DNA of 64,000 bases, from NCBI GenBank assembly GCA_016872775.1, contig VGZA01000001.1, positions 62,001 to 126,000 of the forward strand, read 5' to 3'. The notes below the pieces were generated by a model. The model was not told the DNA's origin. It saw nothing but the letters and a program-made list of their open reading frames with translations, and searched no databases. Each line of letters opens with the position of its first letter. Position 1 is the first letter of the stretch. Below, in pieces: positions 1 through 8,210 of the stretch. Position numbers and translations under genes: made by a program. Origin of the DNA: Planctomycetota bacterium (GTDB lineage: Bacteria; Planctomycetota; Planctomycetia; Pirellulales; Pirellulaceae).

Positions 1-635
1 CCTATGCCGCCGAATCGTTCGGATACATTGAGCGAGGCGACGCGATCCCGGCGCCGTTGCCGGCATTCAAGGTCGTGCGATTCCGTGAAAAACCAGACGC
101 GGCAACCGCCGAACAGTACCTGGCCACGCAACGATTTTACTGGAATGCGGGTATCTTCGTATGGAAGGCTGCCGCCGTTCGCGCCGCACTGGCGAAATTC
201 GAACCGGAGATGGCGAGTCGGTTGGCACAGATCGGATCCGCGTACGGTAGTTCCCGTTTCCTTGCGACGCTGGACGAACAGTTCCAGGCGATCCAGGGGA
301 AATCGGTCGACTATGCCATCATGGAGCGTTACGATCACGTGATCGTGGTCGAAGCGCCGTTCCGTTGGGACGACGTCGGCAGCTGGCAATCGATGGCGCG
401 CATTCAAGGCGCGGATGCCGATGGCAACACGGTGGTAGGAAAACATGTCGGTTATCGCAGTGAAGGCTGCATTGTGAAGACAGATGACGATCACCTGGTC
501 GTCACCCTGGGGATGAAGGACTGCATCGTCGTCCGCACTCCCGACGCAACCTTGGTGGCCAACAAGCACGACGAGGAGTCGATTCGGAAAATCGTGGAGA
601 TAGTCCGGGAGCGCGGCTGGACGGAGTATCTTTAG
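1..635 (+). CDS. Mannose-1-phosphate guanylyltransferase, 5' end missing
   Basis: About 210 residues of the C-terminal part are present; the reading frame is open from base 3, so the gene starts outside the window. The enzyme makes GDP-mannose from mannose-1-phosphate and GTP for cell-surface glycans. Visible family features are FREKP, WNAGIFVW, and the C-terminal RWDDVGSW and GMKDCIVV blocks, which match the COG0836 nucleotidyltransferase family. The protein stops shortly after these blocks, so it lacks the phosphomannose-isomerase cupin domain of the long bifunctional form. The N-terminal nucleotide-binding loop cannot be seen. Stop codon is TAG. Confidence 0.87.
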   Translation, partial: YAAESFGYIERGDAIPAPLPAFKVVRFREKPDAATAEQYLATQRFYWNAGIFVWKAAAVRAALAKFEPEMASRLAQIGSAYGSSRFLATLDEQFQAIQGKSVDYAIMERYDHVIVVEAPFRWDDVGSWQSMARIQGADADGNTVVGKHVGYRSEGCIVKTDDDHLVVTLGMKDCIVVRTPDATLVANKHDEESIRKIVEIVRERGWTEYL

Positions 636-689
636 CGTACCGGACCTGGCGTGGCATTCGGTCGAAGTGGCTTCGGATGGAGGAGTTCA

Positions 690-1718
690 ATGAACATGGT
701 TGACAGCAACCTGGGCCGCGGCCCGTTGTCACTTGCCTTGCTGGCGTTGCTGCAGATATTCCCCTGGCTGAACACGGAGCAGGCCGCCGCCGCCGAACCA
801 CTCGTCGGCATCGTGTCGCGCTACCTAAACGTCGAAGCACCAACGATGGGAGGCATGCAGGTCTGGTCGGATATTCGCGTTCGCCACGACTGGCGCATCC
901 AGCGCAACGTACTTACCGGACATTGCCGGTTGTTGGACGAGCACAATGTCCGGCGGCGCTGGGGCACAAAGGAACAGTGCCTCCAGGAACTGGACCTGCT
1001 CGCCGCGAAGCAGTCGATTCCCGCCGTGCGAGGGCGCGTGGTGATTACACTGCACGGACTCGGATCGACCCGACGAGGACTCGAACCGATCGGCGAGAAG
1101 ATCCGCGAGCAGGGCGACTTCACCGTGCTGAACGTATCGTACGCCAGTACGCGCGGCGACTTTGCTGCCCATGCCGCGACACTTCGCGAAGTGCTCGACG
1201 GTCTGGAAGATGTCGAGCAGTTCAACTTCGTCTGCCACAGCATGGGAAACCTCGTCCTGAGATATTGCCTGGGCGAATGCCGCGAGGACGAATCGGGCCG
1301 ACGGATTCTGGCTCGGTTGAACCGCATCGTGATGCTCGCGCCGCCCAACAACGGTGCGCAGTTGGCGGAACGCTTCAAGAATGTCACCATCCTGGAGCCG
1401 CTAGTGGGCGCCGCCGCGACGCGTCTGGCAAGAGAGGGAAAGGAGTTTACCACTCAGCTCGCGCGGCCCGACTGCGAATTCGGCATTATCGCCGGCGCCG
1501 TGGGCGACGATGCGGGCCACAATCCATTGCTCAGCGGCGATGACGACTTGATCGTTCGAGTCGAGGAAACTAGGCTGCCGGGTGCCCGCGATTTCGTTAC
1601 CGTCCCCACCCGGCATCGGTCGCTGCTTTACGACGAAAAGGTGCATGCCTACACCCTGCGGTTCCTCACCAGCGGATTCTTCGTCGGCGAATCCGAGCGA
1701 GCCCCGATTTCCAAGTGA
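690..1718 (+). CDS. Exported alpha/beta-hydrolase (lipase-like)
   Basis: A 342-residue protein. ATG at 690 is preferred to an upstream GTG because AGGAG lies 5-6 bases before it and translation then begins with a signal-like hydrophobic stretch ending in AAAA near residue 35. The nucleophile elbow HSMGN has its serine near residue 184, and VVITLHGLGSTRR near residue 115 fits the oxyanion-hole HG motif; both are typical of alpha/beta-hydrolases of the lipase/PGAP1 kind. The substrate is unknown. The 3' end overlaps the region where ruvX may start, so the two are probably co-transcribed. Confidence 0.72.
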   Translation: MNMVDSNLGRGPLSLALLALLQIFPWLNTEQAAAAEPLVGIVSRYLNVEAPTMGGMQVWSDIRVRHDWRIQRNVLTGHCRLLDEHNVRRRWGTKEQCLQELDLLAAKQSIPAVRGRVVITLHGLGSTRRGLEPIGEKIREQGDFTVLNVSYASTRGDFAAHAATLREVLDGLEDVEQFNFVCHSMGNLVLRYCLGECREDESGRRILARLNRIVMLAPPNNGAQLAERFKNVTILEPLVGAAATRLAREGKEFTTQLARPDCEFGIIAGAVGDDAGHNPLLSGDDDLIVRVEETRLPGARDFVTVPTRHRSLLYDEKVHAYTLRFLTSGFFVGESERAPISK

Positions 1719-1729
1719 AGAGGCAACCT

Positions 1730-2191
1730 GTGAATGACCGCGTTCCGTCGCGCGGGCGGCTCGCCGCGTTCGACTTCGGCACGGTTCGGATCGGAGTGGC
1801 GGTAACCGATCCCGATCAGCGTATCGCTTCGCCCCTGGAAATTCGCCAACGCGGCAGCGTGAACGCGGATTGCCAGTGGTTAATGGACCTGGTCGAGCGG
1901 GAGAACATCTGTGGTATCGTGGTTGGCCTGCCGATCCACGGGAATGGACGCGAAAGCATTAAGTCGCTGGAGTCGCGCCGTTTCGCCATCTTGATACGCG
2001 AAATCACCGGGTTGCCGACGCAACTGTACGACGAGCGGTTTACGACCGTCGAGGCCGACGCGTTGATGTCCGAGACCAAGACCACGCGCAAGAAGCGAAA
2101 ACAACGCCGCGACAAACTGGCGGCCCAAATCCTCCTGGCGTCGTTCCTGGAATCGACCCGAGACAGCGCACCCGGTTCGCTGGATGACTGA
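1730..2191 (+). CDS. ruvX: RuvX/YqgF-family Holliday junction resolvase-like nuclease
   Basis: A 153-residue RNase-H-fold protein of the YqgF family, which acts on Holliday junctions and/or 16S rRNA 5' processing. Seen in sequence: AAFDFGTVRIGVAVTDP with the first catalytic Asp at the N-terminus, the VVGLPIHGNG block, and DERFTTVEA with further conserved acidic residues; the length is normal for the family. GTG at 1730 is chosen because AAGAGG sits six bases upstream. A GTG at 1715, overlapping the upstream stop codon, is the alternative and would add five residues. Likely in one transcript with the hydrolase. Confidence 0.86.
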   Translation: MNDRVPSRGRLAAFDFGTVRIGVAVTDPDQRIASPLEIRQRGSVNADCQWLMDLVERENICGIVVGLPIHGNGRESIKSLESRRFAILIREITGLPTQLYDERFTTVEADALMSETKTTRKKRKQRRDKLAAQILLASFLESTRDSAPGSLDD

Positions 2192-2268
2192 GCGCCGACG
2201 GCGTGTCGCCTTGAATTCATCGCAGAGCGGTTTGGACGCGCGAGCAATGGAGCCGGCCGGCCCTTCAC

Positions 2269-3285
2269 TCAACCGAATTGCTTGCCGATCGCTTCCGCAA
2301 TCTTGCGGCACCGCAGCATCGTCGCTTCGAACTGAGGGATACTGAGCGACTGATAGCCGTCGCTCATCGCCTTTTCGGGATCAGGATGGACTTCCAGAAT
2401 CAGACCGTCCGCTCCGGCCGCCACGCTGGCGACCGCCATGTCGGGAACAAGATAGGTGTGTCCGGTTCCATGGCTGGGATCGACAACGACCGGCAGGTGC
2501 GTCTTGTGATGCAGGTAAGGGACGGAAGCCAGTGGGAGCGTGAAGCGGGTGTGGTTCTCGAAGGTGCGAATTCCCCGTTCGCAAAGCATGACCTGCGTAT
2601 TGCCTTCGTTGAGAATATACTCCGCCGCCAGCAGCAATTCCTCCATCGTGGCGCTGGGACCGCGTTTCAGCAGCACGGCGTTGCGGGTGTGACCGACCGC
2701 TTCCAGCAGCCGGTAATTCTGCATGTTGCGAGCTCCAATTTGCAGGACATCCGCGTATTTGGCCACGAGCTCCACATCCTCCGTCGACATCACCTCGGTG
2801 ACGATCGCCAGGCCGGTTTCCTCGCGCGCCGAGGCGAGGAATTTCAAGCCTTGCTCCTTGAGTCCCTGGAAGCTATACGGGCTGGTACGCGGCTTGAATG
2901 CGCCGCCTCGTAACGCCGAGGCGCCGGCCGCTTTCACCGCCCGCGCCGTCTGAACGATCTGCTCCTCGGATTCGACCGAACAGGGGCCCGCGATCACCCC
3001 CACCGCGCCCGCACCCACGTGCAGGCCACCGACGACAATCTGCGTCGGGTCCTTCTTGACTTCGCGACTGGCGACCTTGTACGGCGCGAGAATCGGCACC
3101 ACTTCGGCGACCCCTGGCCCCGATTCCAGCGACTGCCGGGTCTCTTCCCGCTTCACCCCGATGGCCGCTATCACCGTTCGCTCCGTGCCGACAATCACAT
3201 GGGCCTTCAACCCCAGACCCTCGACCCGTTCCACCATATGCTGGACCTGTTCCTGGGAAGCTCCCTTTTCCATGACGACGATCAT
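2269..3285 (-). CDS. aroF: 3-deoxy-7-phosphoheptulonate synthase (DAHP synthase)
   Basis: A 338-residue enzyme for the first step of the shikimate pathway, condensing phosphoenolpyruvate and erythrose-4-phosphate. It is the AroF/AroA(G) form with an N-terminal ferredoxin-like regulatory domain (about residues 1-70, starting MIVVMEKGA) followed by the TIM barrel: [28 protein letters not shown] and DPSHGTGH are visible. The frame stays open upstream to 3483, but the family start is MIVVM and a GGAG lies about eight bases before ATG at 3285. A strong terminator-like hairpin stands 20-58 bases before this start (separate entry). Confidence 0.93.
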   Translation of the reverse strand: MIVVMEKGASQEQVQHMVERVEGLGLKAHVIVGTERTVIAAIGVKREETRQSLESGPGVAEVVPILAPYKVASREVKKDPTQIVVGGLHVGAGAVGVIAGPCSVESEEQIVQTARAVKAAGASALRGGAFKPRTSPYSFQGLKEQGLKFLASAREETGLAIVTEVMSTEDVELVAKYADVLQIGARNMQNYRLLEAVGHTRNAVLLKRGPSATMEELLLAAEYILNEGNTQVMLCERGIRTFENHTRFTLPLASVPYLHHKTHLPVVVDPSHGTGHTYLVPDMAVASVAAGADGLILEVHPDPEKAMSDGYQSLSIPQFEATMLRCRKIAEAIGKQFG

Positions 3286-3304
3286 GACATGCTCCGTGGA
3301 TTGC

Positions 3305-3343
3305 AAAAAAAGCCCCGCGAAATCAGGCTCGATTCGCGGGGCT
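3305..3343 (-). terminator. Intrinsic-terminator-like hairpin in the aroF leader (candidate attenuator)
   Basis: Read on the minus strand, the arms AGCCCCGCGAA and TTCGCGGGGCT form a perfect 11-bp stem with an 11-base loop, followed at once by seven T residues. This is a textbook Rho-independent terminator. It ends only about 20 bases before the aroF ATG, so a separate aroF promoter cannot fit between them; transcription of aroF must pass through it. It may end the transcript of the upstream unknown gene, regulate aroF by attenuation, or both. Two upstream copies of TTCGGGGCT (3385-3393 and 3400-3408) could pair with its first arm as an antiterminator. Confidence 0.7.
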
Positions 3344-3465
3344 TGAATGTTCGCTGCCGTGTCTGCCGCCCAGACCGGCCAATTAGCCCCGAATCCTCCA
3401 GCCCCGAAACTTCGTCGAGGCAGACGAAAACACTCGTAGGCCCAACCTGGACCGATCATCCAAAC

Positions 3466-3494
3466 ATTATGACCTTGCCTCAAGAGACCTGCAA
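3466..3494 (-). promoter_or_regulatory. Possible aroF leader promoter
   Basis: On the minus strand CATAAT (3471-3466) is preceded, 17 bases upstream, by TTGCAG (3494-3489). The -10 is close to consensus but the -35 matches only three of six positions. It would start a leader of about 170 bases carrying the hairpin before aroF. Weak evidence. Confidence 0.3.
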
Positions 3495-3547
3495 GCGGCT
3501 GAAGAGTGAAGAGTGAAATTGCCGAGAGCGGAGGTCACCCTTCACTC

Positions 3548-4387
3548 TCAGCCCAGCAAAGGAATCAACATCCCGGCGCTGAAGCTGGCCAAGTTGGCAA
3601 GCGAGGAATACGCCAGTGCGATCCTGGGCGGGAACGCCTTGCGGGACGTCAAGACGAACGCCTCGACGACGACTGCCGCAAGTTCGCAAAATCCAAGCAT
3701 CACCATTGTCGGGCCGACTTGCCCCGATACGATCATGGTGATCATGGTCGCACTCCAGACGATGGGAAGCGTCAGAGTGTTTCCCAGCAGGCAACGTACG
3801 AACAGACCGCGAACATTGGTCGGTTTGATCCGGGCGACAAAGATGCCAAGCACGATCGATTCTACGGCCAAGGTCACACAAAACGCGGTCAAGATTTCAT
3901 GGCGGGCCAGGAGGATGAACCAGTCGATCACTTCCTGGTCGGTGGCGTCGTGCCACAATTCGGCGGAACCGTCGGAACGCAGATTCAGAAACCAGGTATT
4001 GAGGATCGGGTGCGAGTCAACCACATTGGAAAGAAATACCTGCTTTCGGTCGGGAAGCCAGACCGCCAGCCGGAATCGCGGCGCCGCCGCTTGAGGCATG
4101 TTTACCGCATCTTTGATGACGCCCTGCGTCGTTGTTATCCAGCGGCAGTCGTCGACCGGTGGCAGCGAACTTGACTCAAAGCCGTAAAACTTCTCCGCAC
4201 GGTGCCCGCGTGCCGACGGGCTGCAGTCCAGAACGGCAAGTGCATACTTTTCGCCTCGCAACGGGTTTCCATCCCAAGTCATCGTCAGCCGGGGCGGACT
4301 CCCGATCTTAGGGCCGAAATCGGCGTGTACCTCGGCAACCGTTCCCAGGCTAAAAGCCAGAAACATGGCGAAACGTGCTGTTTTCAT
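3548..4387 (-). CDS. Unknown membrane protein with signal peptide
   Basis: A 279-residue protein of unknown function. ATG at 4387 is chosen because translation then begins with a typical signal peptide (MKTARFAMFLAFSLG, cleavage plausible after VHA). The middle, about residues 25-160, is soluble and probably periplasmic; the last 115 residues contain four hydrophobic helices ending at the C-terminal PLLG. The layout, an exported sensory-like domain plus a four-helix membrane domain, recurs among uncharacterised planctomycete proteins, but no named domain is recognised. An upstream extension to 4567 is open but lacks protein-like composition. Confidence 0.55.
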   Translation of the reverse strand: MKTARFAMFLAFSLGTVAEVHADFGPKIGSPPRLTMTWDGNPLRGEKYALAVLDCSPSARGHRAEKFYGFESSSLPPVDDCRWITTTQGVIKDAVNMPQAAAPRFRLAVWLPDRKQVFLSNVVDSHPILNTWFLNLRSDGSAELWHDATDQEVIDWFILLARHEILTAFCVTLAVESIVLGIFVARIKPTNVRGLFVRCLLGNTLTLPIVWSATMITMIVSGQVGPTMVMLGFCELAAVVVEAFVLTSRKAFPPRIALAYSSLANLASFSAGMLIPLLG

Positions 4388-4692
4388 AGTGGCGAACGTC
4401 TTTTTTTGGCGATTCGGCCGGAACGATCGATGGCCCAACCGCGTCAAAAGCGACAGGCCGGATTTCGTCAGCGCAATGCAGGCGGATGAGCTGCCGTTGT
4501 GTAAGGCAGGAGAACACCACGCGGTTGCCCTCAAGCCACATACGCTATGATACCCGCCACGCAACAACTATTCCCCACAAGTAGCTCGAAACTTGTTTCG
4601 AGCATGACCGCAACAAACCCCCGCTTGATCGCCGCGCGACCCACCGACCCCGATTTCCATACGACCGTCCGACCATCCGGAGCACGCCGATC
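4388..4692. other. Intergenic region between divergent unknown genes
   Basis: About 305 bases with no convincing gene. It separates two divergent envelope-protein genes, so it should hold both promoters, but no clear pair of -35/-10 boxes was found. It contains one copy of the CTCGAAAC palindrome listed separately. Confidence 0.5.
4584..4603. repeat. Dispersed palindrome CTCGAAACTTGTTTCGAG, copy 1
   Basis: GCTCGAAACTTGTTTCGAGC is a perfect 20-base palindrome in an intergenic region, preceded by GTA. The same core occurs downstream of the S51 peptidase at 19206 and, with AAA for CTT in the centre, at 19450. It is likely a short repetitive extragenic palindrome. Confidence 0.65.
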
Positions 4693-5739
4693 ATGAATCC
4701 GATCCGCACCATTATCCGCGAATTCGCTCGACCTTGCACCACCAATCTTTGGGTCACCCTGAACGCGAACCCTCGCGCGGCGGGAATCGTTCGCGGGGCT
4801 CTCGCGGATCGACGATTACCGACTCGAAGCCTGCTCACGCTGGTGCTGGGCGCGATCCTGGCGGCTGCGGGATCAGCGGGATCCTCCAACGGAGACGACA
4901 ATTCGAACGCCGCAGTGCCGGGAGCATTACCGCAGCCGAGTCCCGTCGCCTCTGGCTTGCAGCTGCGGGTGATCTCGGTTGGCAGTGGCGTCGACGAGCA
5001 GAAAGCGGACCTGCGGGAAGCGATCGTCTCCGAATTTGCTGAATGGCGTTCCGTGACGCTCTTGGCCGAACTGAAGAATGTCGGTGAAAAGCCGATTCGG
5101 CTGATGGGCGTGCGGTACGGCGATTCGGTATCGGGTCCGTATATTGGGAGGAGCAATTCGGATCATTTCGCGCCGGCCTTGTTTCGCTACGACTTCCTCA
5201 CGCCGGCGGGGCAGGGGGTGAGTACGCCGCAGCGGACGCCTCGCGACGAGCAATTCCTGGAACTCAGTGGCGCCCAGGTCGAATCGCTTGGCCCAGGCGA
5301 ATCGATGGTATGCCTGCTGCGGCCGTTGAAAATGCGGCATGATGCGCCGCATTGGCTGCCGTCCGGCGAGTTTTCCATCCGAGTCCGTTATCTCGGCGCG
5401 AGCCAAGCGGCGCAGACGGTCATGCACAAGCACTGGCCCGACAAAGGGTTTACGGGCCTGTGGCACGGGGAGCTGATCTCCAATTCGGTTCCGATCAAGA
5501 TCGGCGAACGGCGGCCCCTGGAATTGATTTGGGGACCGGTGACGGCAGGGCTGCAGGCGGCCGCCGAGTTACGTGATTACGATACTTTCCGTCATGCGGA
5601 CCGTAGCTTGCCGCGCAACGAATTCCCTCTGCAGGGCGCTGTTTCGTCCTATGTGCATGTGAAAAATTTCAGTGACCGAGTCCCAGTCGGACATTGTGCT
5701 CAAGGCGATGAGTGCTCGCGGCGACTAAGGAAGGAGTAA
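4693..5739 (+). CDS. Unknown secreted or membrane-anchored protein
   Basis: A 348-residue protein that I do not recognise. A hydrophobic stretch at about residues 46-64 (LLTLVLGAILAAAGSAG) follows a long basic N-terminus and could be a signal anchor. The rest is soluble, rich in beta-strand-like segments; it contains LAELKNVGEKPIRL and FSIRVRYLG, compatible with an immunoglobulin-like or similar beta-sandwich fold. The ribosome-binding AAGGAG of the next gene lies inside its last codons, and only three bases separate them, so the two are almost certainly co-transcribed. Confidence 0.55.
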   Translation: MNPIRTIIREFARPCTTNLWVTLNANPRAAGIVRGALADRRLPTRSLLTLVLGAILAAAGSAGSSNGDDNSNAAVPGALPQPSPVASGLQLRVISVGSGVDEQKADLREAIVSEFAEWRSVTLLAELKNVGEKPIRLMGVRYGDSVSGPYIGRSNSDHFAPALFRYDFLTPAGQGVSTPQRTPRDEQFLELSGAQVESLGPGESMVCLLRPLKMRHDAPHWLPSGEFSIRVRYLGASQAAQTVMHKHWPDKGFTGLWHGELISNSVPIKIGERRPLELIWGPVTAGLQAAAELRDYDTFRHADRSLPRNEFPLQGAVSSYVHVKNFSDRVPVGHCAQGDECSRRLRKE

Positions 5740-5742
5740 CGG

Positions 5743-6813
5743 ATGGCGATTCAGTGCAGTTACGATATCACGCGCAGCTGGGAGGAGAATTGTCAGCGAG
5801 GCCCGCAGTTCCTGGAACCAGCTGGTCCGGTTCCCGATGGCCCTTGGAAGACTTTCCTGGGCATGCCGGTCCGCAGCCGACTGGGGATCGCGGCCGGCTT
5901 GTTGGCGAACAGTCGCTGGGTATTACCCTACGCGAAACGCGGTTTCGACATTTTGACCTACAAGACGGTGCGGTCGGAAGCGCGTGAATGCTATCCGCTT
6001 CCCAATTGGGTATTCGTCGATGGTGAAGGGAACCCCGACGATCCAGCCGGTCCGGTGACGGTGACGGATCGAATCGGCGATGATCCGACGCGTATCAGTT
6101 CTTCCGTCTGTTTTGGGATGCCGTCGGTCGCTCCCGGTATTTGGCGCGATGACGTACGGCAGGCCAGGTCGGGGTTGGCTCCCGGACAGTTGCTGATTGT
6201 CTCCGTCGTCGCCACCCCCGGTCCGCGAGACGGTTTGGACGAGTTGGCCGACGACTTCGCGCGATGCGCCGCCTGGGCGGTCGCGTCGGGATCGCATGCG
6301 ATCGAGGCGAACCTCTCTTGTCCCAACGTGTGTTCCGCGGAAGGCACGTTGTACCACGATGCCGAGGCCAGCCGACTTGTGGCCCAACGCATACGTGCGG
6401 CGATCGGATCGGTTCCACTGCTGCTCAAGCTCGGCGCGTTCCCGTCGGACGACGCGATGGTCCGCTTGTTCCGCGCCGTGAACGGATTGGCGGACGGCGT
6501 CACCATGGTGAATTGCCTCAGTCGCCCGGTGTTGCATCCCAATGGCGAACCGGTGTTCGGCGCCCGGTTTCGAATGGCGGGAGTTCTGGGGCGGTCGATC
6601 CATCGGCCGTCGGTGGAGATTGTGCGCGCCGCGAAGAATTGCCTCGAACGCGAAAAACTGTCGCTTCAGATCGCGGCGGTCGGCGGCGCCTCGACGATCG
6701 AAGATATCGCCGACTTCTTTCATGCCGGCGCCGACGCCGTGCTCTGCGGGTCCTCGCCGATGTACCTGCCCGATTTGGCGATCGAAGCCAAACGCCGGCA
6801 CCCGGAGTGGTGA
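5743..6813 (+). CDS. Dihydroorotate dehydrogenase-like flavoprotein
   Basis: A 356-residue TIM-barrel flavoprotein of the dihydroorotate dehydrogenase/PreA superfamily. Visible are the FMN-barrel opening MPVRSRLGIAAGLLANS, YKTVRS, the substrate/catalytic loop NLSCPN, LLLKLG, and a C-terminal phosphate-binding IAAVGGAS and GADAVLCGSS. The SCPN cysteine is the catalytic base expected in class 1 enzymes. The N-terminus carries about 35 extra residues before the barrel, and the partner gene is an unknown envelope protein rather than a pyrimidine gene, so a role outside pyrimidine synthesis is possible. AAGGAG precedes ATG by seven bases. Confidence 0.75.
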   Translation: MAIQCSYDITRSWEENCQRGPQFLEPAGPVPDGPWKTFLGMPVRSRLGIAAGLLANSRWVLPYAKRGFDILTYKTVRSEARECYPLPNWVFVDGEGNPDDPAGPVTVTDRIGDDPTRISSSVCFGMPSVAPGIWRDDVRQARSGLAPGQLLIVSVVATPGPRDGLDELADDFARCAAWAVASGSHAIEANLSCPNVCSAEGTLYHDAEASRLVAQRIRAAIGSVPLLLKLGAFPSDDAMVRLFRAVNGLADGVTMVNCLSRPVLHPNGEPVFGARFRMAGVLGRSIHRPSVEIVRAAKNCLEREKLSLQIAAVGGASTIEDIADFFHAGADAVLCGSSPMYLPDLAIEAKRRHPEW

Positions 6814-6861
6814 ACCTCGACAGAGGTTCAAGTCGCCCCCCGCTTTTCGCCGATACTGACG

Positions 6862-6890
6862 TTGACATACCTTGAGGCTTGAGGTATTCC
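6862..6890 (+). promoter_or_regulatory. Candidate PadR promoter with overlapping operator
   Basis: A perfect -35 TTGACA (6862-6867) is followed after 17 bases by TATTCC (6885-6890). The dyad ATACCT-N9-AGGTAT (6867-6887) overlaps the spacer and both boxes. PadR-family repressors commonly autoregulate through such dyads, and the padR start codon lies nine bases downstream of the proposed -10, so either the transcript is leaderless or nearly so, or the boxes serve as operator only. Confidence 0.45.
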
Positions 6891-6898
6891 TCCGCACC

Positions 6899-7258
6899 AT
6901 GAAACGCAATCGCGGCAATTCCGACTTTCTCAATGGCGTCCCCGAGCTGCTGATCCTGCATTTGCTGGCGGAGCGGCCTCGGTACGGCTACGAACTGGTC
7001 AAGACCTTGCGCGAGGCGAGCGGCGAGACGCTCGACTTTGGCGAGGGCTGCATCTATCCGATCCTGCATCGGCTGGAGGCGGAAGGCCTCCTGGAAAGCA
7101 GTCCGCAGTCGGTCGCCGGACGCCGGCGATTTGTTTACCGGGTGACGACGAGTGGCCGGGCGCGGCTCGACGAGTGCCGCAGTTCGTGGTCGAACATCGT
7201 CGCAGGGATTTCACGTGTGCTTCAAGGAGGAAGCCATGGACAGCCGGCAGTGGCTTGA
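6899..7258 (+). CDS. PadR-family transcriptional regulator
   Basis: A 119-residue winged-helix repressor. The PadR signature is clear: ELLILHLLAERPRYGYELVK near the N-terminus, then the wing region GCIYPILHRLEAEGLLES and RRFVYRVTTSGRARL. ATG at 6899 gives a normal N-terminus; the TTG at 6872 would read through the putative operator. Its last 23 bases overlap the next gene, a membrane protein of the kind usually paired with PadR regulators, so the two form a coupled regulator/effector unit. Confidence 0.86.
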   Translation: MKRNRGNSDFLNGVPELLILHLLAERPRYGYELVKTLREASGETLDFGEGCIYPILHRLEAEGLLESSPQSVAGRRRFVYRVTTSGRARLDECRSSWSNIVAGISRVLQGGSHGQPAVA

Positions 7259-7955
7259 GTCGGTGCTTGAAAAACTGGCACCCTGCAATCTGCCAATGAA
7301 CTATCAACAGCGGCTCCTGGAGGAGCTCGCGCACCACCTGGACGATCTCATGGAGGAGACGATGAGCATCACTGTTTCTGTCGAACAACGTATGGGCGAT
7401 CCTGGCCTTGTCGCAAACGCAGCGGCGGAGGCGCAGCGGCGGCGCGGATCACGGAGCTGGCTGGCGGTGCTGGCGAAGTTGTTTGGCTTCGTAGTACTTC
7501 CGTTACCGGCGGTGATCGTCATGTGGGGACTGATCGGTTGGTTGGGACTGGCCGTATTTGGATCGCTGCTGGGCACGTCGCGCGAAACACTGCCCGAATG
7601 GCTGAAAACGGCGATGAGCGAACATCAGGTGGGCATACGTATCGGCCTCTTGGCCTTACTCGTCGCAATCTCGAGTCTGGTGACGGTGGCTTACGGCGTG
7701 GTCGTGCGTCGTTTCGGCTTGAATTGGCGCTGGATGCTGATGGCGACGCTGCTCGTCGTACTAGTGACAGCTCCGCTGACAATGAAAATCGAGTACACGG
7801 GAGTGACGGGGCAGAACAGCATTTCCGCCGGCCTGGGATTTACCGGAGCGATCGCGCCGTTGCTGTTGCAGGGTGCGCTGCCACTGGTAGTTGGGCTCTG
7901 GTTTGTCGTGCGTCAGGCGCGGCAGGCCCGTGGATTCCTGGCTGGTTGTGCCTGA
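7236..7955 (+). CDS. Membrane protein of the PadR-linked HAAS/permease-prefix type
   Basis: A 239-residue protein whose first 65 residues (MDSRQWLESVLEKL ... ELAHHLDDLMEE ... RMGDP) form the helical domain found next to PadR regulators, with the recurring ELxxHLxDL pattern. Four to five hydrophobic helices follow from about residue 70 to the end. AAGGAGG lies five bases before ATG at 7236, inside padR. The substrate or signal is unknown; such proteins often link an envelope signal or a transporter to the PadR repressor. Confidence 0.7.
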   Translation: MDSRQWLESVLEKLAPCNLPMNYQQRLLEELAHHLDDLMEETMSITVSVEQRMGDPGLVANAAAEAQRRRGSRSWLAVLAKLFGFVVLPLPAVIVMWGLIGWLGLAVFGSLLGTSRETLPEWLKTAMSEHQVGIRIGLLALLVAISSLVTVAYGVVVRRFGLNWRWMLMATLLVVLVTAPLTMKIEYTGVTGQNSISAGLGFTGAIAPLLLQGALPLVVGLWFVVRQARQARGFLAGCA

Positions 7956-8210
7956 GGCGGCTCGGGGTCCGGCCGCCATTCCCGGATGGACGGCCGAACT
8001 GTGACAAACCCTCCGCTGACCGTTCTCTCCAACGCGAAACAATCGTTGCGCATTCCAACATCGGTCGGCGGCTCCAGAGTATTCCACTGCTGCGCCAAAA
8101 GGCGTAAGACCGGGCCGCGGTCCCCTGATGACCGGAGAGCTGCGGAGCTCTACGATGGTGGTAACTTTGCCCGGCACCCGGAGCCATTGGCCATTATCAG
8201 GAGCGGAACT

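Noticed and set aside
3286-3483. 66-residue N-terminal extension of DAHP synthase
   Set aside because: The family begins at MIVVM and the extension contains the terminator hairpin; it is more likely leader RNA, although translation cannot be excluded.
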